Of a stretch of DNA of 64,000 bases, positions 47,742-57,420 are shown one piece after another. Each line of letters opens with the position of its first letter. The stretch's first letter is position 1. A program made the translations under genes and the position numbers. The notes beneath the pieces were generated by a model that was not told the origin of the DNA, did no database searches, and saw nothing but the letters and a program-made list of their open reading frames with translations. Origin of the DNA: Dolomedes plantarius (taxonomy: Eukaryota; Arthropoda; Arachnida; Araneae; Dolomedidae); NCBI GenBank assembly GCA_907164885.2, contig OU015492.1, positions 206,801,493 to 206,865,492 of the forward strand, given 5' to 3'.

Positions 47742-48485
47742 GCATATGGGGGGTCCAAGACACAAAATTCTTCAAATTTTCGAAAAAGTTTTAGTGCATT
47801 AAAAAATCATAAATCATGTTTCTATCTTAGTTAGAACAGGAAATATTAATTTTTTTGTTTGCAACATTCTAATAGCAGCCAATCTTTGTTTAAACCTATA
47901 AATGCTTTTACTGCACGATGGAATTTTTCACCATTTCTCGTCTTTAAATTGTTGTAAGTCAAGACCCGTTAAAGATAAATGGTTCAAACTTGGAACATGT
48001 CTTTTTCAATTATTTTACTTTAATATTGATTCAGAAAATGTGAAAACATATTTACTTCTGAAAATATGATTTTTTAAATATGTTACATAATTTTTTTTTG
48101 AAATTTTTTCTCTAAATATTTTTAACTTTTACAAAAAATTAGTATTTAAAAAAACTGAATCAGAATTAAAACATATATTTTTCTGTTTAATTAAATGAAA
48201 AAATTTTGAAATTCGACAAATAATATTTGAAGTTATAAGGATTTTAAATTACCCCACTTTTTTTAAAAATTTAAAAATTAAAACTTTTAAAAAACTTTAT
48301 GAGAAGTTTTATGATGTGACTTTGATTACAAATTATATGGTTAACCATCACAAAAAAATTCAAAATTTTAACTCAATAAATAAAGAAAATTTTGTAATAG
48401 GGTCCAAATTAATTATAAAATTGTTTTTTTTTTACACCGATAACAAAATATTTTGTTTCATGTTTCAAGGGTCTTTAAAATCCCC
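47742..48485 (+). repeat. ~370-bp dispersed repeat, copy 2, with longer tail
   Basis: The first ~340 bp match 34617-34990. The remaining ~400 bp have no partner here. The right end GGGTCTTTAAAATCCCC is weakly complementary to the left GGGGGGTCC, so the whole may be one foldback element. Confidence 0.6.
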
Positions 48486-48630
48486 AAATGGCATTCTTCA
48501 AAAGAATCTTTTCTTTACTAAAAAAATCAATAGTTACGCCAGTACGTATTAGTTGGTATCAGTTTGTATTTAAATCAGTAGAGAAAATATACATGAAATA
48601 TCTACACAATATGTATTGCGCACTCCAGTT

Positions 48631-48777
48631 CAGTGACGCACCCAGGGGGTGGGACAAGGGGCCGTGGCCCCCTCCCAAAGAAATAGAAATTGCATTATGA
48701 ATATTAAATTTGCATTATAAATATTTTTATCCGTTCAACTCGGCCCCCTCCAAGATAAAATCCTGGTTGCGCTACTG
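48631..48777. mobile_element. 147-bp hAT-type MITE, TSD CTCCAGTT
   Basis: Ends CAGTGACGCACCCAGG and, inverted, CAGTAGCGCAACCAGG; the octamer CTCCAGTT is exact on both sides. Same interior as 25635-25830. Confidence 0.92.
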
Positions 48778-48801
48778 CTCCAGTTAAAGCATGATTATTA
48801 C

Positions 48802-49335
48802 TGAAATGAAGCTACAAAATAGGGATTACTGCTGTTAAAGTTGGACAAATGCAGATTTCCAAATACTGGCTATTGCAGGGAAAATAGAGATAAGAACGTA
48901 GAAAATGGGTATAGGAAACAGTGCTTAATATTTAACTCATAAAAAGTGCTTAATTGCATAATAATTACTGTAACAAATGTTTCCAAAAATATTCTTAAAA
49001 AGTACTTTGTGTTAGCTGTATTTACAGTAACAACGTGTATAGCTTGGATAAAAATACTTAATAATTTACCAACAGACCGTCTGAGGGAGCCAGGTAGCAA
49101 GCATGGATAAATAAATATTCATACAGGCAAGAGGCGTGCATATCTACAGTATACACGCAAGCTAGCATGCATATGCACACATATGCACTCATGCAAGCAA
49201 GCGGGCATATGCAAGCGAGCATATGCATGCATGCATACATATGCATGCATATGCAAACACGCAATAAAGCAAGCATATATATGCATACACGCAAGCAAGC
49301 AAGCATACATAATATACATGCCTACAAACACTATT
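48802..49335 (+). repeat. Segmental duplication, copy 1
   Basis: Three blocks: a 100-bp block with GGGATTACTGCTGTTAAAGT; a middle block 48920-49070; and a block starting AGCCAGGTAGCAAGCATGG and rich in GCATATGCATGC. The second copy (49337 onward) has the outer blocks in the same orientation and the middle block inverted. The open frames of 60-90 codons are translations of the alternating purine-pyrimidine repeat. Confidence 0.85.
49140..49320. repeat. Alternating GCATATGC/GCAAGC simple repeat, copy 1
   Basis: Dense TGCATATGCA, GCAAGCAAGC and ATACAT units. Purine-pyrimidine alternation is near continuous, so Z-DNA or cruciform formation is conceivable. Copy 2 is at 49650-49825. Confidence 0.85.
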
Positions 49336-49825
49336 TTGAAATGAAGATACAGAACAGGGATTACTGCTGTTAAAGTTGGACAAATACAGATTTCCAAATA
49401 CTGCCTATTGCAGGGAAAATAGAGATAAGAACGTAGAAATTATTAAGTACTTTTATCCAAGCTATACACGTTGTTACTGTAAATCCAGCTAACACAAAGT
49501 ACTTGAGTATTTTTGGAAACATTTGTTACAGTAATTATTATGCATTTAAGCCCTTTTTATGAGTTAAATATTAAGCTTATATACTTGAGTGATTACTTGA
49601 GTTAGCCAGGTAGCAAGCATGGATAAATAAATATTCATACAGGCAAGAAGCGTGCATATGTACAGTATACACACAAGCTAGCATGCATATGCCCACATAT
49701 GCACTCATGGAAGCAGGCGGGCATATGCAAGCGAGCATATGCAGGCATGGATACATATGCATGCATATGCATACACGCTATAAAGCAAGCATATATATGC
49801 ATAACGGCAAGCAAGCATACATATA

Positions 49826-51233
49826 CACTCATGGACAAAAAAATTAGAGCACCAAGAAGCAGTCGTCAAAATGAAACGAAATTTTACATACGTAATGACT
49901 ACTTTGATATAAGTAAATGATAAGAAAATCAAAGAAAAAGGATAATTTATTTCAGAGAAAAAGGCAAAAGAACGGAGGAGTTAATACTCCGTTGGACCCC
50001 CTCTAGCGCGAATGCACGATGCGATACGATCGGGCCTTGAGTCATACAAGTTCTGTATGATGTCTTGAGACATTTCGTTCCATATTTGCAGTAACCTTGC
50101 CTCTAGTTCGTTCAAACTCGTGGGATGCCCAACTCGTCGTCCCAAATGATCCCAAATATGCTCGATTGGAGACAAATCTGTGGATCGGGCAGGCCAAGGA
50201 AGGGTAGTAACAGTGCGGAGACAGTCTTGTGACACCCTTGCCGTAAGAGGCCGAGCATTGTCTTGTTGAAAAATGGCTCCTGGGAGCCGTTGCATGAGTG
50301 GCAACACATGTGGTTTCAGGATTTCATGAACATACCGCTGGGCTGTCATGGTGCCATGGAACAATACTAGGGGTGACCGTGTATTGTAGGCAATGGCACC
50401 CCATACCATCACACCAGTTGTGGGAGCGATGTGTCGCTGTACAGCAAAGGCAGGATTGAAGCGTTCACCACGGGCTATCCACACACGAACACGATTGTCA
50501 TCACTGCCGAGATTGAATCTGGATTCGTCGCTAAAGACGACCTGGTTCCATTCCGCTGCAGTCCAGTTTCCTCGTGCGCGGCAAAACTCCAAACGGAGGC
50601 GTCGATGGGTGGGCGTCAAGGGCAGCACACATAATGGGCGCTACCAACTGTCCTTCAGCCAGGCGCCTTCGTATGGTTCGAGAAGACACAGAGGCCCCTA
50701 GTGAAGGTGCTACCTGTGCCTGGATGGCGGCCGATGAAGCAGTTGGTTGTACGCGTGCAATTCTGACGATGTGGCGGTCTTCTCGACGACTGGTCTGTCG
50801 AGGGCGTCCTGAGCCTGGTCTTCGTGGACATGACATCTCTTGGGTCCACTGGTCCCAACACCTCCTCACAACACAATCGGAGTGGCCTAATTAACGAGCT
50901 ACTCTCCTAGCTGACCATCCAGCTTCCATCATCCCGACGATTCTCCCCCTCTCAAACTGCGACAACTGCTTATATTGTCTTCGAACACGGCGTAATGGCA
51001 TGTCTGTCTCAGCTCTTCCTTTGTAAATGATTCAGCACACTCAAACAAGCTTTGGTTACCTGTTTTATACTCCACAGAGTACGATGTTCAACGCCCTCTA
51101 CCGGCTATACGTAATGCGCAATCACGCTGCATTTCTAATCTTTTGCATATCTCCCCGACATGTACCTTCATTGCAAGTTTCGTTATGATCCCGCAATTAT
51201 TTCTTGGTGCGCTAATTTTTTTGTCCATGAGTG
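49826..51233 (-). mobile_element. Tc1-like transposon (1408 bp) with dead transposase
   Basis: Terminal inverted repeats CACTCATGGACAAAAAAATT and its complement continue for about 32 bp with one mismatch. TA flanks both ends. The single gene lies on the minus strand and carries two disabling lesions, so the copy is non-autonomous although its ends look usable. Confidence 0.93.
49981..51001 (-). pseudogene. Tc1-like transposase pseudogene (Tcb-type)
   Basis: Begins at ATG 51001 with MPLRRVRRQYKQLSQFERGR, a paired-like helix-turn-helix region. TAA interrupts near codon 37 (RRVAR-stop-LGHSD), where CAA is expected. The frame resumes through GSGRPRQTSRREDR, an AT-hook-like GRPR motif, then shifts near 50630. 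The remainder (open from 50628) has the catalytic motifs FSDESRF, FQQDNARP and LSPIEHIWDHLGRR and ends at 49981. By my count 32 residues separate the second Asp from the Glu, two fewer than canonical DD34E. Length (~340 codons) is normal. ARPLTA and STDLSP look like further decay of ARPHTA and SPDLSP. Confidence 0.88.
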
Positions 51234-51262
51234 TATATACATGCCTACAAACACAAATATAT

Positions 51263-52263
51263 ACAAATACAATGGAAAGTAAATTCTTAGTTCGAGAAAA
51301 GTATTACAAAATGTAGCAAAATGAAGCAAAGCAGAACAAATTGCAAAATTACTTTACTTGCCTACGAAAGAAAAGTCTAGTAACTATGCATATAATTTCA
51401 CACCACAAAACATGACCAGGTAGGTATGTGAAAAAAGATCTAAGACACAAGAAAGAAAACCATAAATTGTATGAACCCTTTAGTTAAGTCATCACAAGCA
51501 CCAACAATGGCAAAATCTCGGAAAAAAAATGCATTTCTATTGGTATTGTTCGTGTTAATCATGAAGAAATAACACTGACTCTTGAAACGTTTGCTTTCCA
51601 CTTTGTTTAATTTTCATTTCTCTCTTACGTTTCAATTATAGTATACATTACATGTTTAATGTTGCTTATTCACAGTTCTAGCTGCAATAACAGCCCCAAA
51701 AGAAACGTAGCTATTGCTTGTTTAATTCGCCAAATTAAGAAATACATACTTGCGACAGACATAGTAGCGAGGGATAAAAAGTAAGGGGTGTTTTTATAAT
51801 TAAATTATAATCACAAATTTACTTGGAAGCAGTGCAGTTTTTTACTACTGTGGAGAGTAAACATTTGTGTCTCTAAGCGGATATTCCCTTGAGCAAGTCA
51901 ACGAAATTAAATTTATTATATACAGCTGCGTATACTTAGCTTATTTTACTGATTCGATTCTTAGAAATTTTAGTGCTTTGTGAAATGGGTGATTCACGAG
52001 GTGAGGGAGGGGGCAACTTGTATCCGGTTTTCTATCACGCCGACCTAATCATTTTTTCCTTTTTGTTGTTTCTTTTTTGTCTTAATAGTCACCTGTGATG
52101 AGAGACGCTGACCAGATTAAAATACTGTGAAGGCATCTATGTGCAGTTTACGGATTTTATGGAAGTGTTGGCGGTTGCCTTATGATTAAGGTAGAAAAAT
52201 TTTCAGGGTAAAATGACTTGTCATATCATTAATTTAAAAAACTCTTTCGCTCTCAGTTCCTTC
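51263..52263. other. Unannotated AT-rich stretch
   Basis: No gene or repeat recognised. Confidence 0.5.
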
Positions 52264-52294
52264 TTTTTTCAATTCCTACTATTAGTTCACACTC
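52264..52294 (+). repeat. 31-bp direct repeat, left copy
   Basis: TTCAATTCCTACTATTAGTT and the following CACACTC are repeated exactly at 52661-52691, bracketing 366 bp. Confidence 0.9.
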
Positions 52295-52494
52295 TCTCTA
52301 TATATATCTTGTTCAAATTTTCAATCGTTAATAAAAGTACTTTTTATTCATCCACTCAAGTTCAAATACATTTTTTTAAACTTGTAGTGGATGACACTTG
52401 ATGTTAATACAGATTTTTCAAATATTAATTCATTAATTAAATTTAATTAATCGATTTTAGTTTTAGACCTAGAACGTCTCTTGCACTTGAATAG

Positions 52495-52610
52495 TAATTT
52501 CCCTCTTGTTACTGTGTAAACGGTAGCACTGCGGTATCGCGGGCTTCTCCCTTCCTGTAGGTTGCGAGATCGAATCCCCAACCTGACAAACTTTTTCTCT
52601 CTCTTTCACC
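52495..52610 (+). repeat. tRNA-like SINE remnant
   Basis: AACGGTAGCACTGCGGTATC resembles an A-box region and GGTTGCGAGATCGAATCCCC a T-arm/B box, with GGTTG/CAACC pairing. A pyrimidine-rich tract follows. Too degenerate for a tRNA; I read it as a SINE head. It lies within the segment bracketed by the 31-bp direct repeats. Confidence 0.4.
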
Positions 52611-52660
52611 CCCCCCCCTCCTAATCTCGCACAGTAGGCAAGGTTCTGGCAGGCAATCCT

Positions 52661-52691
52661 TTTTTTCAATTCCTACTATTAGTTCACACTC
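52661..52691 (+). repeat. 31-bp direct repeat, right copy
   Basis: Exact partner of 52264-52294 (T-run length differs by one). Longer than a typical target duplication; could reflect slippage or recombination instead. Confidence 0.9.
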
Positions 52692-52756
52692 AAATTTTTC
52701 TTTGTTGGCCTAAGTAGGAATTGACTTTAAAAATTTTTTTTTTATATATTACTTGT

Positions 52757-52928
52757 TTAACGTAGGATTACATTCCTCCATAACGGTCCTGCGGAAAGGA
52801 AAATTTCAGACGCTAAAACCGTCCGTCCGCCCGTCCTCACGAGTTATAATTTTGGCAGCGCGCCATACCCAATCGCTTGGACAAGTTAAACAGAAAAGTA
52901 TCATGATGAGTCAAAATTTTGACATACA

Positions 52929-52965
<37 letters not shown>

Positions 52966-53069
52966 GTACACATATATAGATACATATATTCATACAAAAG
53001 AGGTAAGCAACGATAAGTAATCCTACGTTAACAACCCGTGGTAGTTTCATTAGAAGAGACTACCTGAAA
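52757..53069. mobile_element. Non-autonomous element, TTAACGTAGGATTAC family, copy 3
   Basis: TTAACGTAGGATTAC at the left is matched by GTAATCCTACGTTAA near 53017-53031, after which AACCCGTGGTAGTTTC and the terminal GACTACCTGAAA follow, as in other copies. The interior holds a TA array (52930-52965) where copy 4 took in a mariner element. Confidence 0.82.
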
Positions 53070-53791
53070 TTATATACATTTTTAAAAATAAAATAGCCTT
53101 GTTAAATGTCCCTCTACTTCGAAGTGTCCTGCAATATACAAGAATTGGAAGCAAGAATAAAGGACAATAGAAGAAATATAAACAAATTAACAAAAAGCTA
53201 AACCAAGAGTTACGACATTTTGTCTAAAGTAGAATGGGCAATTTAAAACATAGAATAAAAAAAAACAGTATTACAGAAAAAAAAATTATCCCTTTGATGC
53301 CTCGAACTACATTGATTTAATCTGGTTGAATAAGCTTTGCATGCGAATTTTATTTTTAAAACACCAACAAAAAAAAAACCCATTAAAATACTGAATGCAT
53401 ATTTTCTTTTGAAAAGGTTAAACAATTTTCTGTTCTCAACAGTGTCCTCTTAATAGACATGTATAAAAGTACTTGGAGGAGTTGCAAAACCTCATGCAAA
53501 AGCAATGATACGGAACCGCTCGTGACTACTGTAGTCTAGAGACTGCTCTCTGATCAGTCTAATCCTCTGCAAGGGATGTAATATTTATGGGATGTAGCCC
53601 AGGGAAAGGTACCTAAAGCCGGGAAAATCGATTTCTAGCTTTTGAGTGCATCTTATTCAGCAAACTTTGGGAAATATTTTGAAAAAAATCAGCTTGATTG
53701 GTTGGGAAAGGAGAGATATTCAGAGATTTAAATATTGTTTAAAGAATCATAGTTTTGACTATGATTAAATTTCGACTATATTTTAACTTTA
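53070..53791. other. Unannotated stretch
   Basis: No gene recognised. Confidence 0.5.
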
Positions 53792-54125
53792 CAGTCGAAC
53801 CCCGTTATAACGAACTTCAAGGGACGAAAGATTTTCTTCGCTTTATCCGGTGGTCCGCTATATCCGAACCGTTAAGAAACATTCTAGAGTTCACAAAATG
53901 TATAAGTCATTAGTTGCAATGTGTATTCAATAATGATATATTGAAAAATTGATAAAATACATTAAAAATGATCATTAATGAATTAAATCGACTAAAATCG
54001 ATTACCTTAAACTGACACAATACTAATTAAATTACGTACAGTAGGAAAACGGCGGGACCAAAATTTTCGTTCGTTATATCTATGAGTTCGTTATATATCG
54101 GGTTTGCTATAACGGGGTTCGACTG
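53792..54125. mobile_element. 334-bp pogo-like MITE, copy 3, uninterrupted
   Basis: Starts CAGTCGAACCCCGTTATAAC after TA and ends with its complement before TA. Empty-site counterpart of the two interrupted copies at 30444 and 31363. Confidence 0.92.
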
Positions 54126-55654
54126 TATTGTCAAATGTTACTAGGATCAGCTGACGTTCAAATCGATAATTTAGTTTTAGCCGAGAACGAGGTTTTTCAG
54201 CTCTCCTATGACACGCATCCGACTTAAGGTACATTTTCATGGGTTGCATCACATATTGAGTAAAATAATATTATATATATAATAACCGTTGTCTCTGTAT
54301 AACACTTCCGGGCTGTACTCATCTTTCAATTGAAGCCCTCAGTAAACAAACGGCCGGTTAGGCCTAATTTCGATTTCAGATGTGGATCAGAATTTTTTCT
54401 TACCTGAAAACTAATATCTTCTCCATCAAATCACATTTTTCAGCCTATTTTTCTATAAAACATTCAGAACTTAAAAAAAAAAAAATGGATGTTTTTAGCT
54501 GTATATTTAACAGTTTTTAAAAATCTGTTTACTTTTGCGATGAATTCTGAAAGTAAACAAACTTGAATGTGAATGAATCAAGTAGCTCAAGTATTCATAT
54601 CGCGTAGTGAGCTGTAAAAAACTGGATGGCAGTGTACTACTCCAATCGCATGAAAAACTAAATAAATATAAAATAATGAAAGGGTTTGCTTTTACAAGGT
54701 GTGGATTAAATGCAATATTGTTAGATAATTCGTGATATTTTTTAACTTTCATATACTTTTTCCATTATGACGTCATTATTGGTATTATGACGTCAAAATG
54801 ACGGGTTACCTTCTAGTTGTATAATATTAGAATAACGTTATACAATATAAAATTATTCTAATATTATTATATTCTATGTCTCAATATTAGAATAATTCTT
54901 CTGTTGATGTTGTTATATTGGAAAGAATATAGAAGCTGCAACCATGCGATCGGAAGCTGCAGATAGTACCTATTGGATGAGAATGAGGATTAGAGAAGGG
55001 GAGATTCTATGTGCGTCAAAGATGGTAGATGGAGAAAATCGTCTATACATCGCGGAAAAACAAATAATACTCTTTCACATATTTCTAGTTTTTGATAAAC
55101 CCACTGAATCACTAACTCTATTGACATAACATTTCCCCCACCCCCCGCATAAGGTTTTAAAATAATTTTTTTAAGGCTTTTTAAAAATTTTGTTTCTAAA
55201 ACTTTTAAATACCTTACAGGGCAAAAAAATAGAGTAATTTTTCATTTTGGAAATTTGTTTTAAAGATTTTATTCTTTAAATCGAAAATTCTAAAGAGAGT
55301 TTAACGAAAATAGATCACTGCTTAAATTTTATAGAAATACCTGGTAAGAAACTTAAGATTTATCCTTTTAATGATGGCAAATCATAAGAAATTTCATTCC
55401 AAGATTAAATGGATTTTAAGAGCAGATGTACCGGAAGTTATGCACAGACAGTACAGGCTAAAAAGGTAGCATCTGATGGTGGACTCAGTGTAAAAATATG
55501 TGGTTTGGGTTATTTCATTCTAAAAGCTAAATAATTTTTTTTTTATGTATTTGTATCTTGGACGCTTTTAAAATAGTTGCAACTCTTCTATAACTTAAAG
55601 TGTACTCGAAGTCTCGAAAATTTCAAGCCAATTTTATGTTAAAACAGGACCACT
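54126..55654. other. Unannotated stretch with paired CRE-like sites
   Basis: Two perfect TGACGTCA palindromes at 54768-54775 and 54788-54795. A C-run at 55135-55146. No gene recognised. Confidence 0.5.
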
Positions 55655-55655
55655 T

Positions 55656-55906
55656 AGCTTCGTGAAATCCACAATAAAAATAAAGTGGCGGCAACTCATT
55701 TCGAACTAATTAATAGTTATCAAGCCGAGGTGCATTAGGTGTGATCGTCTCAATGTCTAAATAGGGAAGCGACAGAAAATTAAAGAAGAACGTCGTGAGA
55801 GGCGCTGAAAGCAGCAATCAATAATGTGAAAGAGTTTGATGAACTATTAATTAGTTCGAAACTTGTTGCCATTGCTTTATTTTTATTATGGATTTTTTAA
55901 GAAGCT
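55656..55906. repeat. ~250-bp inverted repeat (MITE-like)
   Basis: Arms 55656-55718 and 55842-55906 pair with few mismatches: TTTCGAACTAATTAATAGTT on one side, its complement on the other, continuing through GGCAAC/GTTGCC and AATAAAAATAAAG. Lacks a clear target duplication. It lies 17 bp upstream of a Helitron. Confidence 0.8.
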
Positions 55907-55923
55907 CTACCTTCAATATAAAA

Positions 55924-56757
55924 TCTATATATATAAAACGCGTAGGTATGCGGCACAAAAATCGATGATATTTCTACACTCCGAATGGCAACGGCTGCCA
56001 CTACCAGATGTAAACATTAGCGGCCGTCCGCAGTTTACAACCGCGTATCAACATGGATTTACGCACTGAAATCAGGAATGCTCGAAAACAAGCTGCACGA
56101 TCAAATGAAAATTGGGAACAGTCTCAAGAAAGAAAGCGAAGAAGAAATAATTCATTAACAGAGAGCATAAATGTTCGCGAGGTTACGCTTAACTGTCGCC
56201 GGTATAGCAACCGATAGCCAGAAATAGTCAATTTTCTACACTTTTTTCAATACTTGCTGAATTTTTACTCCATTTTATAGGTGAAGAAATTTTCCCAACA
56301 TTTTATTATTTGATATGATTAAGTGTAAATATCTGAATTGTGAACAATAGTACATACAGAGAGTGATGTAATCTCCGCTATATTTTAGTGCTTGCTGAAT
56401 TTTTACTCCATTTTTTAAGTGAAAAAAATTTTCCCCAACAATTTCTTATTTGATGTAATGATAAAGTGTAGATATCTTAATTTTGAAAAAAATTACATAC
56501 AGAGAGGGATGTAATTTATAAAATCATTGGTGTTGGATTTCTCAGTCTTTATCTTCAATACTGTTCAGAAATAATGGAAATTCGCATTTTTAAATTACAA
56601 TGTTTTAGAATCAGCCTTATAGAGAATGCCCCTTATTAAAGTATATTTATGATGACAGGTAATGGTAACATTCCTTACATATATTACTTTCAGATGAGTT
56701 ATTTCGCAAAAGAAAATATAAAACTAAAAGCGACCATGCTGGTCGCGCAGCGGCTAG
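55924..56757 (+). mobile_element. Helitron family B, internally deleted
   Basis: Starts TCTATATATATAAAACGCG after A. Ends with a perfect hairpin GCGACCATGCTGGTCGC (56730-56746; 7-bp stem, TGC loop), seven bases, then CTAG before T. No terminal inverted repeats and an A/T insertion site. It keeps the 5' part of a Helitron coding region, then jumps to 3' non-coding sequence, so it is an internally deleted derivative of an autonomous element. Within 56220-56530 a ~130-bp block with TGCTGAATTTTTACTCCATTT occurs twice. Confidence 0.92.
56053..56217 (+). pseudogene. Helitron Rep/helicase N-terminal remnant
   Basis: A 54-codon frame begins MDLRTEIRNARKQAARSNEN and continues WEQSQERKRRRNNSLTES before TAG at 56215-56217. 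The R/A/E-rich A-A-R-S-x-E pattern resembles the N-terminal region upstream of the Rep domain in animal Helitron proteins. Its position ~130 bp after the 5' terminus is as expected. Nothing of the HUH nuclease or helicase is left. The protein assignment relies mainly on context. Confidence 0.6.
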
Positions 56758-57420
56758 TTAGTTTGAATTTTTCGAGATTTCTTGTATCTTTTACATTATC
56801 AAAGGACCGTAACCATTTGAAAGGTCCAATATACAAATATCTCAAAAAATGACCTATTTATTTTCTTGGCCCAAAACATTGTAGTTCCCTGTAAGTTATA
56901 ATTTTACGTTAATACAACATTATGCTAAAATGTTTACCCAAAACTTTAAAAGGAAAGTGGCAGACATCGTGCATTTTACGGAAGTTTTAACAGGCGCGAG
57001 AGTAGATTTGTGGATGAATTTAACAACTGCAAAGTATCAAGCATTTCCGGTACGTAATTCTGAACACATTTTGGGAAGGACTGCGGAGGAGTTATTCTAA
57101 TAATCTCCATTACTTTGCGCGTATTCTCCAAGGTATTTCGGCTCGTAAAGCGGTCTGTTGGATATGAGCATCCCATAATTTAAGCGTCTCTCCAGGCGGA
57201 ATCCTGTAAGTCTCGTAGACATCTTCCATTCTTCAACTCGTAATAGAGACGTTCTGTAGCAAACTGCCGAATAGATTCTTTCCTCACTTTGTTTCTGTTC
57301 GCAGACTCTCTGTCCAATATATACCGCCAAAGTGTGCCATTTTTCTTTCTTTTTTTTTTCGGTTGCTCTCTTGGAAACACCTGAATAAACAAACGGATTA
57401 TCGAGTACGTAGTTGGATTC
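56758..57420. other. Unannotated stretch
   Basis: Overlapping minus-strand frames at 56976-57392 (66-77 codons, e.g. 57097-57330) are longer than average for this region but show no motif I know. I do not call a gene. Confidence 0.4.

Larger units (their letters stand above)
49337..51262 (+). repeat. Segmental duplication, copy 2, inverted middle and Tc1 insertion
   Basis: 49337-49440 repeats 48802-48902; 49440-49575 is the reverse complement of about 48935-49070 (TTTCCAAAAATA facing TATTTTTGGAAA); 49604-49825 repeats 49091-49310. The tail ATACATGCCTACAAACAC resumes at 51238 after a 1.4-kb Tc1-like element. Confidence 0.85.

Noticed and set aside
50393..50894. Plus-strand open frames of about 100 codons across the Tc1 element
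   Set aside because: They are antisense shadows of the minus-strand transposase pseudogene.
57097..57392. Two overlapping minus-strand frames of 70-77 codons
   Set aside because: Mutually exclusive phases, no known motif, adjacent to satellite DNA.
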